DNA from: Leptofilum sp050292445
Lineage (GTDB): Bacteria; Chloroflexota; Anaerolineae; Promineifilales; Promineifilaceae
Assembly: GCA_050292445.1 (NCBI GenBank)
Contig: JBNKLQ010000088.1
Coordinates: forward strand, 1 to 21,107
Direction of reading: 5' to 3'
DNA length: 21,107 nt
Position numbers and translations under genes: made by a program
Notes under the pieces: generated by a model
The model's input: only the letters and a program-made list of their open reading frames with translations
Told to the model about the DNA's origin: nothing
The model's database searches: none
In this document: positions 1-6,483 of the stretch, piece by piece
Layout of the letters: every line of letters starts with the position of its first letter
Numbering within the stretch: the first letter of the stretch is position 1

Positions 1-631
1 GACCAAAACGGGGCAGCCCTGCCTCAATTCGCAAATAGTCGAAGGCGGCAGCGTCAGCTACTACCAGACCGGTGTCTATCAGCCTTTGCCACAACGCTTC
101 CCGGTCCTTTTCTTCGCCAATAACAAAGTAACCATCCCCATGAATGGGGTCGGTTCGCATCAGATAAGCTGTGATATCGCCGAACTTGGTTTGTCGCCAA
201 TGGTGCAGCGGCAGCTCCTCATCGCTAAAGCCTGCCTCGCTCACTTTCTGCCGCGCTTGTGGCCCGTATACGCCCAAAATCAGCGTGTCTTCGCTAATGT
301 CTTGCATGTGAAAATCATCCTGGAAGAAGACAAAGCGCATCAGGTAGCGGGCGATGGCATCGCTGTTGTGCTCGCTGGTGAGGGTGTAGAGCGTACTGCC
401 GGTGGCGTAAAGCAGGAGTCGGTCAATGATGCGGCCGATGTCGGTGGTCAGAATTGTGGCGGTGCCTTCGCCTTTGTTCATGGTCGGCACATTTTGGGTG
501 GACATGCGGTTGAGCAAATCAAAGCGCGTTTCGCCGCTAATGATGATCGTGCCGAGGGTACTGCGGTCGGTGAGTACGGCCGTTTCCCGTGCTGCCTGGT
601 GAATGTTTGGGTCAATTTGCGAAGCTGTCAT
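1..631 (-). CDS. YgfZ/GcvT-like folate-binding protein, 3' end outside window
   Basis: Translating the minus strand from the ATG at 631 gives about 210 open residues that run off the left edge. It begins MTASQIDPNIHQAARETAVL. Seen directly: a GcvT/YgfZ-like N-terminal fold with RFDLLNRMSTQNV (about residue 37), TATILTTDIGRIIDRLLLY (about 57) and DYLRIEAGLPRFG at the edge, the usual '(Y/L)RIEAGxPR(Y/F)G' element. Family knowledge: these tetrahydrofolate-binding proteins include the aminomethyltransferase of glycine cleavage and YgfZ, which helps iron-sulfur cluster maintenance and tRNA modification. The hallmark KGCYxGQE segment of YgfZ lies beyond the window, so the choice between YgfZ and GcvT-like is inference; I favour YgfZ-like. 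It starts 17 bp after the stop of the DinB-like gene on the same strand, so the two are probably cotranscribed. Confidence 0.8.
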   Translation of the reverse strand, partial: MTASQIDPNIHQAARETAVLTDRSTLGTIIISGETRFDLLNRMSTQNVPTMNKGEGTATILTTDIGRIIDRLLLYATGSTLYTLTSEHNSDAIARYLMRFVFFQDDFHMQDISEDTLILGVYGPQARQKVSEAGFSDEELPLHHWRQTKFGDITAYLMRTDPIHGDGYFVIGEEKDREALWQRLIDTGLVVADAAAFDYLRIEAGLPRFG

Positions 632-647
632 TTGGATTATCCTTCAT

Positions 648-1196
648 CTATTCCAGGGTGTTGCCATTTTGTTTAGGCGTTAATGAAAATAGCATGTCGT
701 CGGCAGGCGGCTGCCATTTTTGGGCTAACGCCTCTACCTGAGGCAAATAACGCAGTTCGTGTTCATAGGTGAGCTGGGCAATCAGCTCGGCCAATGAGCG
801 ATTTTTAAGCCAGGTGAACTGCCCCTTTTTACTCAACTGCTTTTCTGAGAACTCTTCCAGCCATTCTTCTACCTGGACGCGCACCTGGGGTAAATCATCA
901 AAAATGCGATCTAGATCGCGGCCTTTGTTTTCTTCGTAACGGAGACGGCCGTATTCCTCAGCATTCTCTAACGCGGCCAGCAGGCGAGCCGGCTTTTTGC
1001 CCTGCGAGACGCGCATCAATCCCGTCACCAGTTCAGATTCCCAGGCGGTCTGCTGAACCAGTAAATCTGCCACCGACCAATTGCCAATCGTGTTTGATGC
1101 CAGCAGTGCCTCATCTGGTAGATTGTCCAGCGCGACGAGCAGCCGCTCTCGCGAGCTGTCTAGGGTGTCTAATAATTGTTCGATCATTGAAGTCAT
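648..1196 (-). CDS. DinB/ClbS (DfsB)-like four-helix-bundle protein
   Basis: A 182-residue soluble, acidic, helical protein. The segment GNWSVADLLVQQTAWESEL (about residues 38-56) matches the DinB-superfamily helix normally written '(G)xWSvkDvlaHlaaWE'. The helix YEHELRYLPQVEAL (about 144-157) fits the final helix of ClbS/DfsB-type members. The usual metal-binding histidine of the first motif is replaced by Gln48 and only His146 remains in the late helix, so the classical metal triad is incomplete and catalysis may be lost or changed. An in-frame TAA just upstream fixes ATG 1196 as the first possible start, although the nearest AGGAG lies 14 nt before it, which is unusually far. It is the upstream member of a two-gene unit with the YgfZ-like gene. 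Substrate unknown. Confidence 0.75.
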   Translation of the reverse strand: MTSMIEQLLDTLDSSRERLLVALDNLPDEALLASNTIGNWSVADLLVQQTAWESELVTGLMRVSQGKKPARLLAALENAEEYGRLRYEENKGRDLDRIFDDLPQVRVQVEEWLEEFSEKQLSKKGQFTWLKNRSLAELIAQLTYEHELRYLPQVEALAQKWQPPADDMLFSLTPKQNGNTLE

Positions 1197-1222
1197 TTGT
1201 TACCGCTTATCTCCTGCTGGTT

Positions 1223-1252
1223 GACATGTCATTACCTGCATTTTAACATGTC
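1223..1252. promoter_or_regulatory. Paired ACATGTC sites upstream of the DinB-like gene
   Basis: The palindrome GACATGTC (1223-1230) and a second ACATGTC (1246-1252) are 22 bp apart, about two helical turns, and lie 27-56 bp before the DinB-like start. The heptamers are direct repeats, and because each holds a palindromic ACATGT core they also form an inverted pair. This is operator-like geometry; the function is inference. Confidence 0.35.
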
Positions 1253-1351
1253 GCAAAAGGTTCGGGTATCTACTCTCATGCACAAACAAGCTAGGGACAT
1301 TATTGTAAAAAACTGAGGAAAAACGGCCGTACCCGTTACGCGTGCGTGACA

Positions 1352-1372
1352 TCTATCACTCTATATAAGTGA
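1352..1372. promoter_or_regulatory. Inverted repeat TATCACT-N7-AGTGATA
   Basis: A perfect 7-bp inverted repeat flanks an AT-rich centre (CTATATA) in the divergent intergenic region. It resembles a dimeric regulator site. Nothing in the sequence identifies the protein. Confidence 0.3.
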
Positions 1373-1543
1373 TATACCACTATCAAAAACGGCCGTTGCA
1401 TCCAGTACACTAAGATACGAATGAACAACTGCGCGCTGAAAACCAACGGAATTTGTTAAAAGTTGTTGTGAGCGCCACAAAATTGCTGGAATCTAGCCTT
1501 TAATTCTGTGAAACAGTTAAGGGTGGTTTACAAAAACATAGAA

Positions 1544-1577
1544 TTGTCTGTCCAATCAATCCCGATATCTGTATAAT
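1544..1577 (+). promoter_or_regulatory. Candidate promoter for the DUF2007-ccm cluster
   Basis: A perfect TATAAT at 1572-1577 lies 54 bp before the first gene of the cluster. A -35 element is weak: TTGTCT at 1544 is 22 bp away, and TGTCCA at 1549 has the right 17-bp spacing but matches only 3 of 6 bases. The expected transcript would have a leader of about 47 nt. Confidence 0.45.
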
Positions 1578-1631
1578 GACAAGCAACTGAACGATGATCC
1601 AACCCGCAAAACAAGCAAAGCTGGACAAACA

Positions 1632-1988
1632 ATGACTGATAGCAACAGTAACTCAGCGGCTTTACCGCTGCCTTCCAATGAGAATAGTGGTACATCGGGT
1701 GGCCATCAGGCAATCAAGTGGGAAGTTGTGGCCCAAATGCCTGGCATCACCCCAGCCACCATTGTGGCAGGACGATTGAAAACTGAAGGTGTGCCGGTAC
1801 GCGTTTGGCAAGAAGGCGCGGGGCAGGCATTGGGTTTAACCGTCGGTTTGTTGGGCACAGGCTACGTGGCTGTGCCAGAAGAGTATGTAGACCAGGCGCT
1901 GGAGATTCTTGAATACGAAGAGGACCCGGCGGATTGGGAAGAACAATTTGATCATGATGATGAAGCTGATTTTGCAGACGAGTTCTGA
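1632..1988 (+). CDS. DUF2007-family small protein with acidic tail
   Basis: A 118-residue soluble protein. Residues 1-28 are Ser/Asn-rich and probably disordered. Residues 30-95 fit the DUF2007 ('putative signal transducing protein') pattern: WEVVAQMPGITPATIVAGRLKTEGV, then VRVWQEG, then GYVAVPEEYVDQALEIL. The family is typically 60-80 residues, binds nothing known and often sits beside other genes as a small accessory. The C-terminus from about residue 96 is strongly acidic (EDPADWEEQFDHDDEADFADEF). It precedes ccmE by 63 bp on the same strand and may be cotranscribed with the ccm genes, but no role in cytochrome maturation is established. There is no clear Shine-Dalgarno before ATG 1632. 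Confidence 0.75.
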   Translation: MTDSNSNSAALPLPSNENSGTSGGHQAIKWEVVAQMPGITPATIVAGRLKTEGVPVRVWQEGAGQALGLTVGLLGTGYVAVPEEYVDQALEILEYEEDPADWEEQFDHDDEADFADEF

Positions 1989-2051
1989 GCCAGCTTGAGT
2001 TAGTAATGAAGAAACTGTTTATAGAAAGTTTGAATTAAGGAGCGTCTAGTT

Positions 2052-2564
2052 ATGGCAGATACAACCTGGACAACAACAGGCGAGGAAACGCTTTTTCCAG
2101 CCAAAAATAATCGGCTCAAGTTTATCGTTGGGGGTGTGTTACTGATCGCCGCCATCGCTTTTTTGGTTGTGAATGCAATGAGCGGCAACACGCAGCTGTA
2201 CAAAACGGTTGATGAATTTTACGCTGAACAAGATAGGTTGGTTGGGCGTGATTTGCGCGTGGCTGGCTTTGTGATTGGGGATTCCATTGAGTATGTGCAA
2301 ATAGATGCCACGAATTCTCGCCTGGAATTTGATATTGTTGATGACATCAACAATCCAGACCAGAAATTGCATGTAATCGCTTTGAATGAGCCCAAACCAG
2401 ACCTATTGCAGCATGAGGCGCAAGCTTTGGTAGAAGGTAGCGCCAATGAAAATGGTGAATTCATTTCTAACCCCGGTGGGCTGCTGCTGAAGTGCCCCAC
2501 GCGTTATGAGGAGTTGGACCCGGCTGATCATCCAGATAATGTTGATAGAAGCGCCAACAATTAG
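2052..2564 (+). CDS. ccmE: Cytochrome c maturation haem chaperone CcmE, CxxxY type
   Basis: A 170-residue membrane-anchored OB-fold haem chaperone of System I. Seen directly: a short cytoplasmic N-terminus, one membrane helix at about residues 23-43, then a beta-rich periplasmic domain including LVGRDLRVAGFVIGDSIEY, FDIVDD and PKPDLLQHEAQALVEGSA. The usual haem-ligating motif HxxxY (His130 in E. coli) is replaced by Cys148-Pro-Thr-Arg-Tyr152. Known: CxxxY-type CcmE proteins occur in archaea and some bacteria such as Desulfovibrio and bind haem through cysteine, typically in systems described as lacking CcmG and CcmH. Here ccmH and ccmG follow downstream. AAGGAG lies about 9 nt before ATG 2052. 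It passes haem from CcmC (not in the window) to CcmF. Confidence 0.92.
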   Translation: MADTTWTTTGEETLFPAKNNRLKFIVGGVLLIAAIAFLVVNAMSGNTQLYKTVDEFYAEQDRLVGRDLRVAGFVIGDSIEYVQIDATNSRLEFDIVDDINNPDQKLHVIALNEPKPDLLQHEAQALVEGSANENGEFISNPGGLLLKCPTRYEELDPADHPDNVDRSANN

Positions 2565-2583
2565 ATAGCGTTTTGCTGAGTGT

Positions 2584-2645
2584 CCAGGCACCTAGTCAAG
2601 CACGCCTGGCTTAATTTTGTTAGTTTCTGTTCGGCTTCAGGCCGA
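2584..2645 (+). terminator. Two hairpins between ccmE and ccmF, possible attenuator
   Basis: CCAGGC at 2584-2589 pairs with GCCTGG at 2604-2609 and is followed by a T-rich stretch (CTTAATTTTG). A second hairpin, TCGGC-TTCAG-GCCGA, occupies 2631-2645 just before the ccmF ribosome-binding site. The stems are short and the U-run interrupted, so this may modulate expression of ccmF relative to ccmE more than terminate fully. Confidence 0.35.
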
Positions 2646-2653
2646 CTCAGATT

Positions 2654-2662
2654 GAGGAAGAG
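2654..2662 (+). promoter_or_regulatory. Extended ribosome-binding site GAGGAAGAG of ccmF
   Basis: The purine run GAGGAAGAG ends 4 nt before ATG 2667. The same 10-mer TGAGGAAGAG precedes the LysM gene (14818-14827) and the surface protein gene at 15785 (15766-15775). Confidence 0.6.
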
Positions 2663-2666
2663 ATAG

Positions 2667-4661
2667 ATGATCCCTGATTTAGGTTATCTTGCCTTATTAT
2701 TGGCGTTGGCAGCGGCCGTTTTTGCAGCAGGAGCAGCTTATTACGGCCGTCATACCAATCAACCCCGCTGGGTAGAGAGTGCCCGCAACGCCACTATTGC
2801 CACCTTTCCCCTGATCGCCATCGCTTGTCTGCTTATGATTTACTCCCTGATCCAGGGCGACTTTTCGATAGAATATGTGTGGCGCGTCAGCAGCATTGAG
2901 ATGCCTACCTACCTGAAAGTGACCGCCTTGTGGGGCGGGCAGGCAGGCTCGCTGCTATTTTGGAACTTTTTACTTTCCATTTTTACGGCCGCTTCTATGG
3001 CCCGCAACTGGAGCAAACAGCGAGAATTAATGCCTTACGCCCTTATGGTGGCCAGCTTTACCCAGATTTTCTTTCTCTCTATTTCTCTCTTTGTGGAAAA
3101 CCCCTTTGCCCGCCTGGCTTCGGTGCCAGCCAATGGGAATGGCTTGAACCCGCTGCTGCGTCATCCCGGCATGATCATCCATCCGCCCATGCTTTACCTG
3201 GGCTTTGTAGGGTTTACCATTCCTTATGCCTTTGCTATGTCGGCGCTCATCTCTGGCAAGCTGGATGATGTTTGGATCAAAATCACACGTCGCTGGACGC
3301 TGGTGGCCTGGCTGTTCCTGAGCATTGGCCTGGTTTTAGGCGGCCGTTGGGCTTATGACGTGCTGGGTTGGGGTGGTTACTGGGGCTGGGATCCCGTGGA
3401 GAATGCTTCCTTCATGCCCTGGCTGGCGGGTACAGCTTTCCTGCATTCTGTTATGATTCAGGAAAAGCGGAATATGTTCAAGATGTGGAACATGATCCTG
3501 ATTTTATTAACCTATTCGCTGATCATTTATGGCACGTTTGTTGTGCGCAGCGGTGTTATTTCCTCCGTACACTCATTTGCCCAATCAGCAATTGGCCCGC
3601 TTTTCTTTGGTTTTTGGGCCATGATGACTGTTTTCACACTCTTTTGGATATTTAAGCGAAGAGATGATTTGGGTTCGCAGAATCGGTTGAATTCGCTCAT
3701 TTCTCGTGAAGCAGCGTTTTTGTATAATAATTTCCTGATTTTGGCCATTCTTCTGGTTGTTTTCTTGTTTACTAATTATTCCATAATAACCGAATTGTTT
3801 ATTGGTGAGCAGATTTTTGTGGGTCCGCCAGTCTACGAACAAGCTTTGGGGCCGCTCTTTTTGCTGCTGGTGCTGCTCATGGGCGTGGCCCCGCTTACGA
3901 TGTGGTATCGCTCCAGCGCCCAGCGTATTGGCATGTCGTTGCGCTGGCCTGCACTGGCCGCCCTTGTTGTCACCGGTGTGTTGTTTGCTTTGGGTATTCA
4001 CGGCTGGGGAGCTCTCCTTGGTTTTTTTGTGGTTTCTTTCTCGCTGATTTTGACGCTGTTGGAGTTTTGGAAGGGTACCCGAGCCCGCATGAAACATGGG
4101 GAGAATGCCTGGGCGGCGTTTTCTAACCTGATGGCCCGCAACCGACGCCGTTATGGTGGATACTGGATTCATCTGGGCGTGATTGTCATGGCCTTTGGCA
4201 TCATCGGCGTTGAAATTTTCCAGGAGCAAACACAAATTCGATTGAACGTGGGTGAAACGGCCGCTCTTGGTCGTTACGAAATGACGTTCCTAGGAGCCAC
4301 ACGTTATCCAGGTCCAGACGATTTGCTGATTACCGAAGCGACATTGGACGTGTACGACAATGGTAAGTATGTCGGTCAGCTTACTCCGCGAGATGAACTC
4401 TATACTCGTACCCAGCAGCCTATGACCATTCCCGATGCCCGCTCTACGATTGCTGAAGATTTTTATGTGATTATGGTAAACTGGGAACCCACTTCAGCCG
4501 ATCAAGCGACTTTCCGTATCTACTTAAACCCGCTCATCAACTGGGTTTGGTCTGGAGGCATCATCTTTGTAATTGGCACGCTAATTGCGGCCTGGCCTGA
4601 CCCGGCGACGAATCGGGCTTTGGTGAGACGCCCGCGTACAGCGGCAGTGCCCACGGATTAA
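2667..4661 (+). CDS. ccmF: Cytochrome c haem lyase subunit CcmF
   Basis: A 664-residue polytopic membrane protein of the haem-handling (CcmC/CcmF/CcsA) family. It accepts haem from CcmE and attaches it to the CxxCH cysteines of apocytochrome c outside the membrane. Visible hallmarks: LNPLLRHPGMIIHPPMLYLGF (about 160-180), the tryptophan-rich WWD motif WGGYWGWDPVENASF (about 235-249), FLH at His260, SSVHSFA at His302 and YWIHLG at His502. The histidines at 172, 260, 302 and 502 match the two periplasmic and two transmembrane haem-ligating histidines of E. coli CcmF, so the enzyme looks intact. Length is normal for the family (about 640-680). A periplasmic domain near residues 520-620 precedes the last helix. 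Good GAGGAAGAG ribosome-binding site. Works with CcmE, CcmH and CcmG in this cluster. Confidence 0.96.
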   Translation: MIPDLGYLALLLALAAAVFAAGAAYYGRHTNQPRWVESARNATIATFPLIAIACLLMIYSLIQGDFSIEYVWRVSSIEMPTYLKVTALWGGQAGSLLFWNFLLSIFTAASMARNWSKQRELMPYALMVASFTQIFFLSISLFVENPFARLASVPANGNGLNPLLRHPGMIIHPPMLYLGFVGFTIPYAFAMSALISGKLDDVWIKITRRWTLVAWLFLSIGLVLGGRWAYDVLGWGGYWGWDPVENASFMPWLAGTAFLHSVMIQEKRNMFKMWNMILILLTYSLIIYGTFVVRSGVISSVHSFAQSAIGPLFFGFWAMMTVFTLFWIFKRRDDLGSQNRLNSLISREAAFLYNNFLILAILLVVFLFTNYSIITELFIGEQIFVGPPVYEQALGPLFLLLVLLMGVAPLTMWYRSSAQRIGMSLRWPALAALVVTGVLFALGIHGWGALLGFFVVSFSLILTLLEFWKGTRARMKHGENAWAAFSNLMARNRRRYGGYWIHLGVIVMAFGIIGVEIFQEQTQIRLNVGETAALGRYEMTFLGATRYPGPDDLLITEATLDVYDNGKYVGQLTPRDELYTRTQQPMTIPDARSTIAEDFYVIMVNWEPTSADQATFRIYLNPLINWVWSGGIIFVIGTLIAAWPDPATNRALVRRPRTAAVPTD

Positions 4662-4673
4662 AAAGGAGATCCG

Positions 4674-4693
4674 TCAGGTTTCAAAATACCTGA
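4674..4693 (+). promoter_or_regulatory. Hairpin between an early AAGGAG and the ccmH start
   Basis: AAGGAGA at 4663-4669 directly follows the ccmF stop but is 34 nt before ATG 4704. TCAGGT (4674-4679) and ACCTGA (4688-4693) can pair in between and would bring the two closer. A second weak site, AGGTG at 4695-4699, has normal spacing. Which site is used cannot be decided from sequence. Confidence 0.35.
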
Positions 4694-4703
4694 TAGGTGT
4701 GTT

Positions 4704-5249
4704 ATGAGGATTATTGTGTCCAAATTTGTACGAATGAAGCATCTTGGAACGGCCGTCTTCCTTCTGTTGGGTCTTTTGCTATGGGTAATACCAACCTTTG
4801 CTCAAGATGCACCCATTACTGATGACGAGGTGAACGTGGTTGCCAAAGATTTATTTTGCCCCGTTTGCGAAAATACGCCGCTGGATGTTTGCCCCACGCA
4901 AGCCTGTGCCGATTGGCGAGAACTCATCCGAGAACAACTGGCTGAGGGGCGCACAGCTGAAGAAGTGCAGGCTTATTTTGTCCGACAGTATGGCGAAGGT
5001 GTATTGGCCAATCCGCCTAAAAGTGGTTTTAATCTGGTTCTGTGGTTACTGCCGGTAGTTGCTGTCGTGTTAGGTGGCGTGTTCTTCTCCCGGTATATGC
5101 GTAGTTTGCGTGCCTCGGTGGTCGATGCAGATGAAGCAGAGCTGTTTGAAGAGGGTGACGGGGAAACGGCCGTTTCCACCCCACCGAAACCGCCACTTTC
5201 ACCAGATGATTACAGTGCCAGATTAGAAGAAGAATTACGCAACAGGTAA
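4704..5249 (+). CDS. ccmH: Cytochrome c maturation protein CcmH (CcmL/CycL type), four cysteines
   Basis: A 181-residue exported, membrane-anchored thiol protein. N-terminal hydrophobic segment at about 14-33, ending TFAQ. The core is VVAKDLFCPVCENTPLDVCPTQACADWRE in pieces: Cys52-Pro-Val-Cys55 is the family's LRCPxC pair that keeps apocytochrome CxxCH thiols reduced. It is followed by AEGRTAEEVQAYFVRQYG (about 80-97), typical of CcmH, and a membrane helix at about 111-127. A second pair, Cys63-Pro-Thr-Gln-Ala-Cys68, is not part of the canonical E. coli motif. The acidic Pro-rich C-terminal tail is cytoplasmic. The TPR half of E. coli CcmH is absent, as in CcmL/CycL proteins. An alternative start at Met11 (4734) has no ribosome-binding site. 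Confidence 0.92.
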   Translation: MRIIVSKFVRMKHLGTAVFLLLGLLLWVIPTFAQDAPITDDEVNVVAKDLFCPVCENTPLDVCPTQACADWRELIREQLAEGRTAEEVQAYFVRQYGEGVLANPPKSGFNLVLWLLPVVAVVLGGVFFSRYMRSLRASVVDADEAELFEEGDGETAVSTPPKPPLSPDDYSARLEEELRNR

Positions 5250-5257
5250 TAAATAAC

Positions 5258-5839
5258 ATGAGTGATATCGTAAATACAGTCGAGCAGCCACAAAAATCGT
5301 CGCGGAGCCTAATGAGCATCATTGTTTGGGTTGTGGTGCTAGGTATCTTAGCGTTATTCGGCTGGGGGCTTGTGCAAAGCACGGCGCCCCGCCCGGAAAT
5401 TGGGGAAATGGCTCCTAAATTCAACCTGGAGTTTTTTGACGGGTATGAATGGGATGGCAAATCGGCCGCTTCCCTCAATGATATGAAAGGTCAAATTGTT
5501 GTGATGAACTTTTGGGCCTCCTGGTGTGTGGAATGCCGCGTAGAGACCGATGAATTGGAAGCTGCCTGGCAAAAATATGCCGACCAAGGCGTTGTATTCG
5601 TAGGGGTAGCCTACTCTGACGTAGAGCCGAACTCCATTGCCTACATGGAAGAGTTTGATGTCACTTTCCCGCACGCCCCAGATCTCGGCACACGCATTTC
5701 CCACGATTACGAAATTACCGGTGTACCAGAAACGTTTATCATTGATCAAAATGGCGAAATTGCCTACGTGCAGATTGGCCCCATTAGCGGCAGCACGCTG
5801 GATTCCGTCATCGACAGTCTTTTGGCTAAGGAAGGATGA
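5258..5839 (+). CDS. ccmG: Thioredoxin-like CcmG/DsbE (ResA-like) protein
   Basis: A 193-residue membrane-tethered thiol-disulfide oxidoreductase. A single N-terminal helix at about residues 18-39 places the thioredoxin domain outside the membrane. The active site is NFWASWCVEC with Cys90 and Cys93. A second thioredoxin hallmark, GVPETFIID, carries the cis-proline Pro157 with the family's GVPET wording. An extension with the alpha insertion (about 117-140) fits ResA/CcmG. Role: supplies reducing equivalents to CcmH and apocytochrome c. It starts 8 bp after the ccmH stop, so the two are cotranscribed and probably act as a pair. Ribosome-binding site weak. A generic ResA/TlpA function cannot be excluded, but the ccm context favours CcmG. 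Confidence 0.92.
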   Translation: MSDIVNTVEQPQKSSRSLMSIIVWVVVLGILALFGWGLVQSTAPRPEIGEMAPKFNLEFFDGYEWDGKSAASLNDMKGQIVVMNFWASWCVECRVETDELEAAWQKYADQGVVFVGVAYSDVEPNSIAYMEEFDVTFPHAPDLGTRISHDYEITGVPETFIIDQNGEIAYVQIGPISGSTLDSVIDSLLAKEG

Positions 5840-5852
5840 TCCGGCAGGGCGT

Positions 5853-5906
5853 GTGAAAAGTAGCAAAAAATGATAAGAAAGCTACTTTTGACTTATCACT
5901 TTTCAC
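5853..5906. repeat. Interlocked inverted-repeat element between ccmG and the CcmI-like gene
   Basis: Three overlapping inverted repeats share about 54 bp: GTGAAAAGT (5853-5861) with ACTTTTCAC (5898-5906), AAAAGTAGC (5856-5864) with GCTACTTTT (5881-5889), and TGATAAG (5871-5877) with CTTATCA (5892-5898). The last two interlock, so they can form a pseudoknot or alternative hairpins but not one simple stem. No U-run follows. Confidence 0.75.
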
Positions 5907-5940
5907 TCCCCTCCCGTAACATCATTAAAGAAAAATCATT

Positions 5941-6477
5941 ATGGCTATTGGCTCAATTTTACTAGGCGTGGCGCTATTTGTTTTGGTGGGCTTGTTTGTG
6001 GCTCGGCCTTTTTTGCGCGCGCAAGATGATGAGGTTGCCCTGAGTGAGCGGCAGCTGTTACTGGAAGAGAAGGAATATTTGCTGGATCAAATTCAGGCCC
6101 TGGATTTTGACCACGACACGGGCAAGATCCCGACGGAACTGCATGAACTACAGCGAGCCAGGTTGATGGAACAGGCAACGGCCGTTTTGCAGGCAATTGA
6201 GGTAGCTGGTGGGGCACCTATTCACACGCCAATGGTTGAGGTTGACAGTGCTGTGGATGCGGATATTGAAATTGAGGCCGCTATCGCTCGCTTGCGCCGG
6301 CAGCGTGATCAGAAAAAAACAGAGCCATCTGCTTCCACACCCGCGACGGCGGCTACCACTACCAATGGGCATGCCCGTTTTTGCCCACAATGCGGTACCT
6401 CGACCGACCCCGGCGACAAATTTTGCGCCAATTGTGGCCATAATCTGTCCTTGAAGACATCTACAAAAACTGCGTGA
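5941..6477 (+). CDS. CcmI-like N-terminal domain fused to a zinc ribbon
   Basis: A 178-residue protein with one N-terminal helix (about 4-22) followed by ARPFLR, which by the positive-inside rule leaves the rest in the cytoplasm. Residues about 36-86 (LEEKEYLLDQIQALDFDHDTGKIP..., then LQRARLMEQATAVL) match the cytoplasmic helical stretch after helix 1 of CcmI/CycH ('LLxxIxeLxfDxexGKixxxdY...Rxxl'). The second CcmI helix and periplasmic TPR apocytochrome-binding domain are missing. Instead, after an Ala/Thr-rich linker, there is a double-CxxC zinc ribbon: CPQC (Cys148, Cys151) and CANC (Cys162, Cys165). Placed inside the ccm cluster. Role in cytochrome maturation is inferred from location and the N-terminal match. 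No good ribosome-binding site. Confidence 0.8.
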   Translation: MAIGSILLGVALFVLVGLFVARPFLRAQDDEVALSERQLLLEEKEYLLDQIQALDFDHDTGKIPTELHELQRARLMEQATAVLQAIEVAGGAPIHTPMVEVDSAVDADIEIEAAIARLRRQRDQKKTEPSASTPATAATTTNGHARFCPQCGTSTDPGDKFCANCGHNLSLKTSTKTA

Positions 6478-6483
6478 GAAAAC

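Larger units (their letters stand above)
1197..1631. promoter_or_regulatory. Divergent intergenic regulatory region, no gene seen
   Basis: About 435 bp between the minus-strand DinB-like unit and the plus-strand ccm cluster. I find no convincing ORF, tRNA or array. It holds two ACGGCCGT palindromes (near 1323 and 1389) and several short inverted repeats: ACATGTC at 1224-1230 and 1246-1252, TATCACT/AGTGATA around 1352-1372, and TTGTG-AGCGC-CACAA at 1466-1480. A TATAAT box lies at 1572-1577. The repeats have operator-like size, but no regulator can be named. Confidence 0.5.

Noticed and set aside
86..676. Plus-strand ORF of 196 codons
   Set aside because: It is antisense to the YgfZ/GcvT-like gene, whose minus-strand translation has clear family motifs; the plus reading has none.
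1466..1480. lac-type operator resemblance (TTGTG-AGCGC-CACAA)
   Set aside because: Only a 5-bp palindromic arm; no LacI-family regulator in the window, so no specific call is made.
3585..4235. Minus-strand ORF of 216 codons inside ccmF
   Set aside because: Gln/Asn/His-rich shadow of a strongly conserved ccmF region; no domain and no ribosome-binding site.
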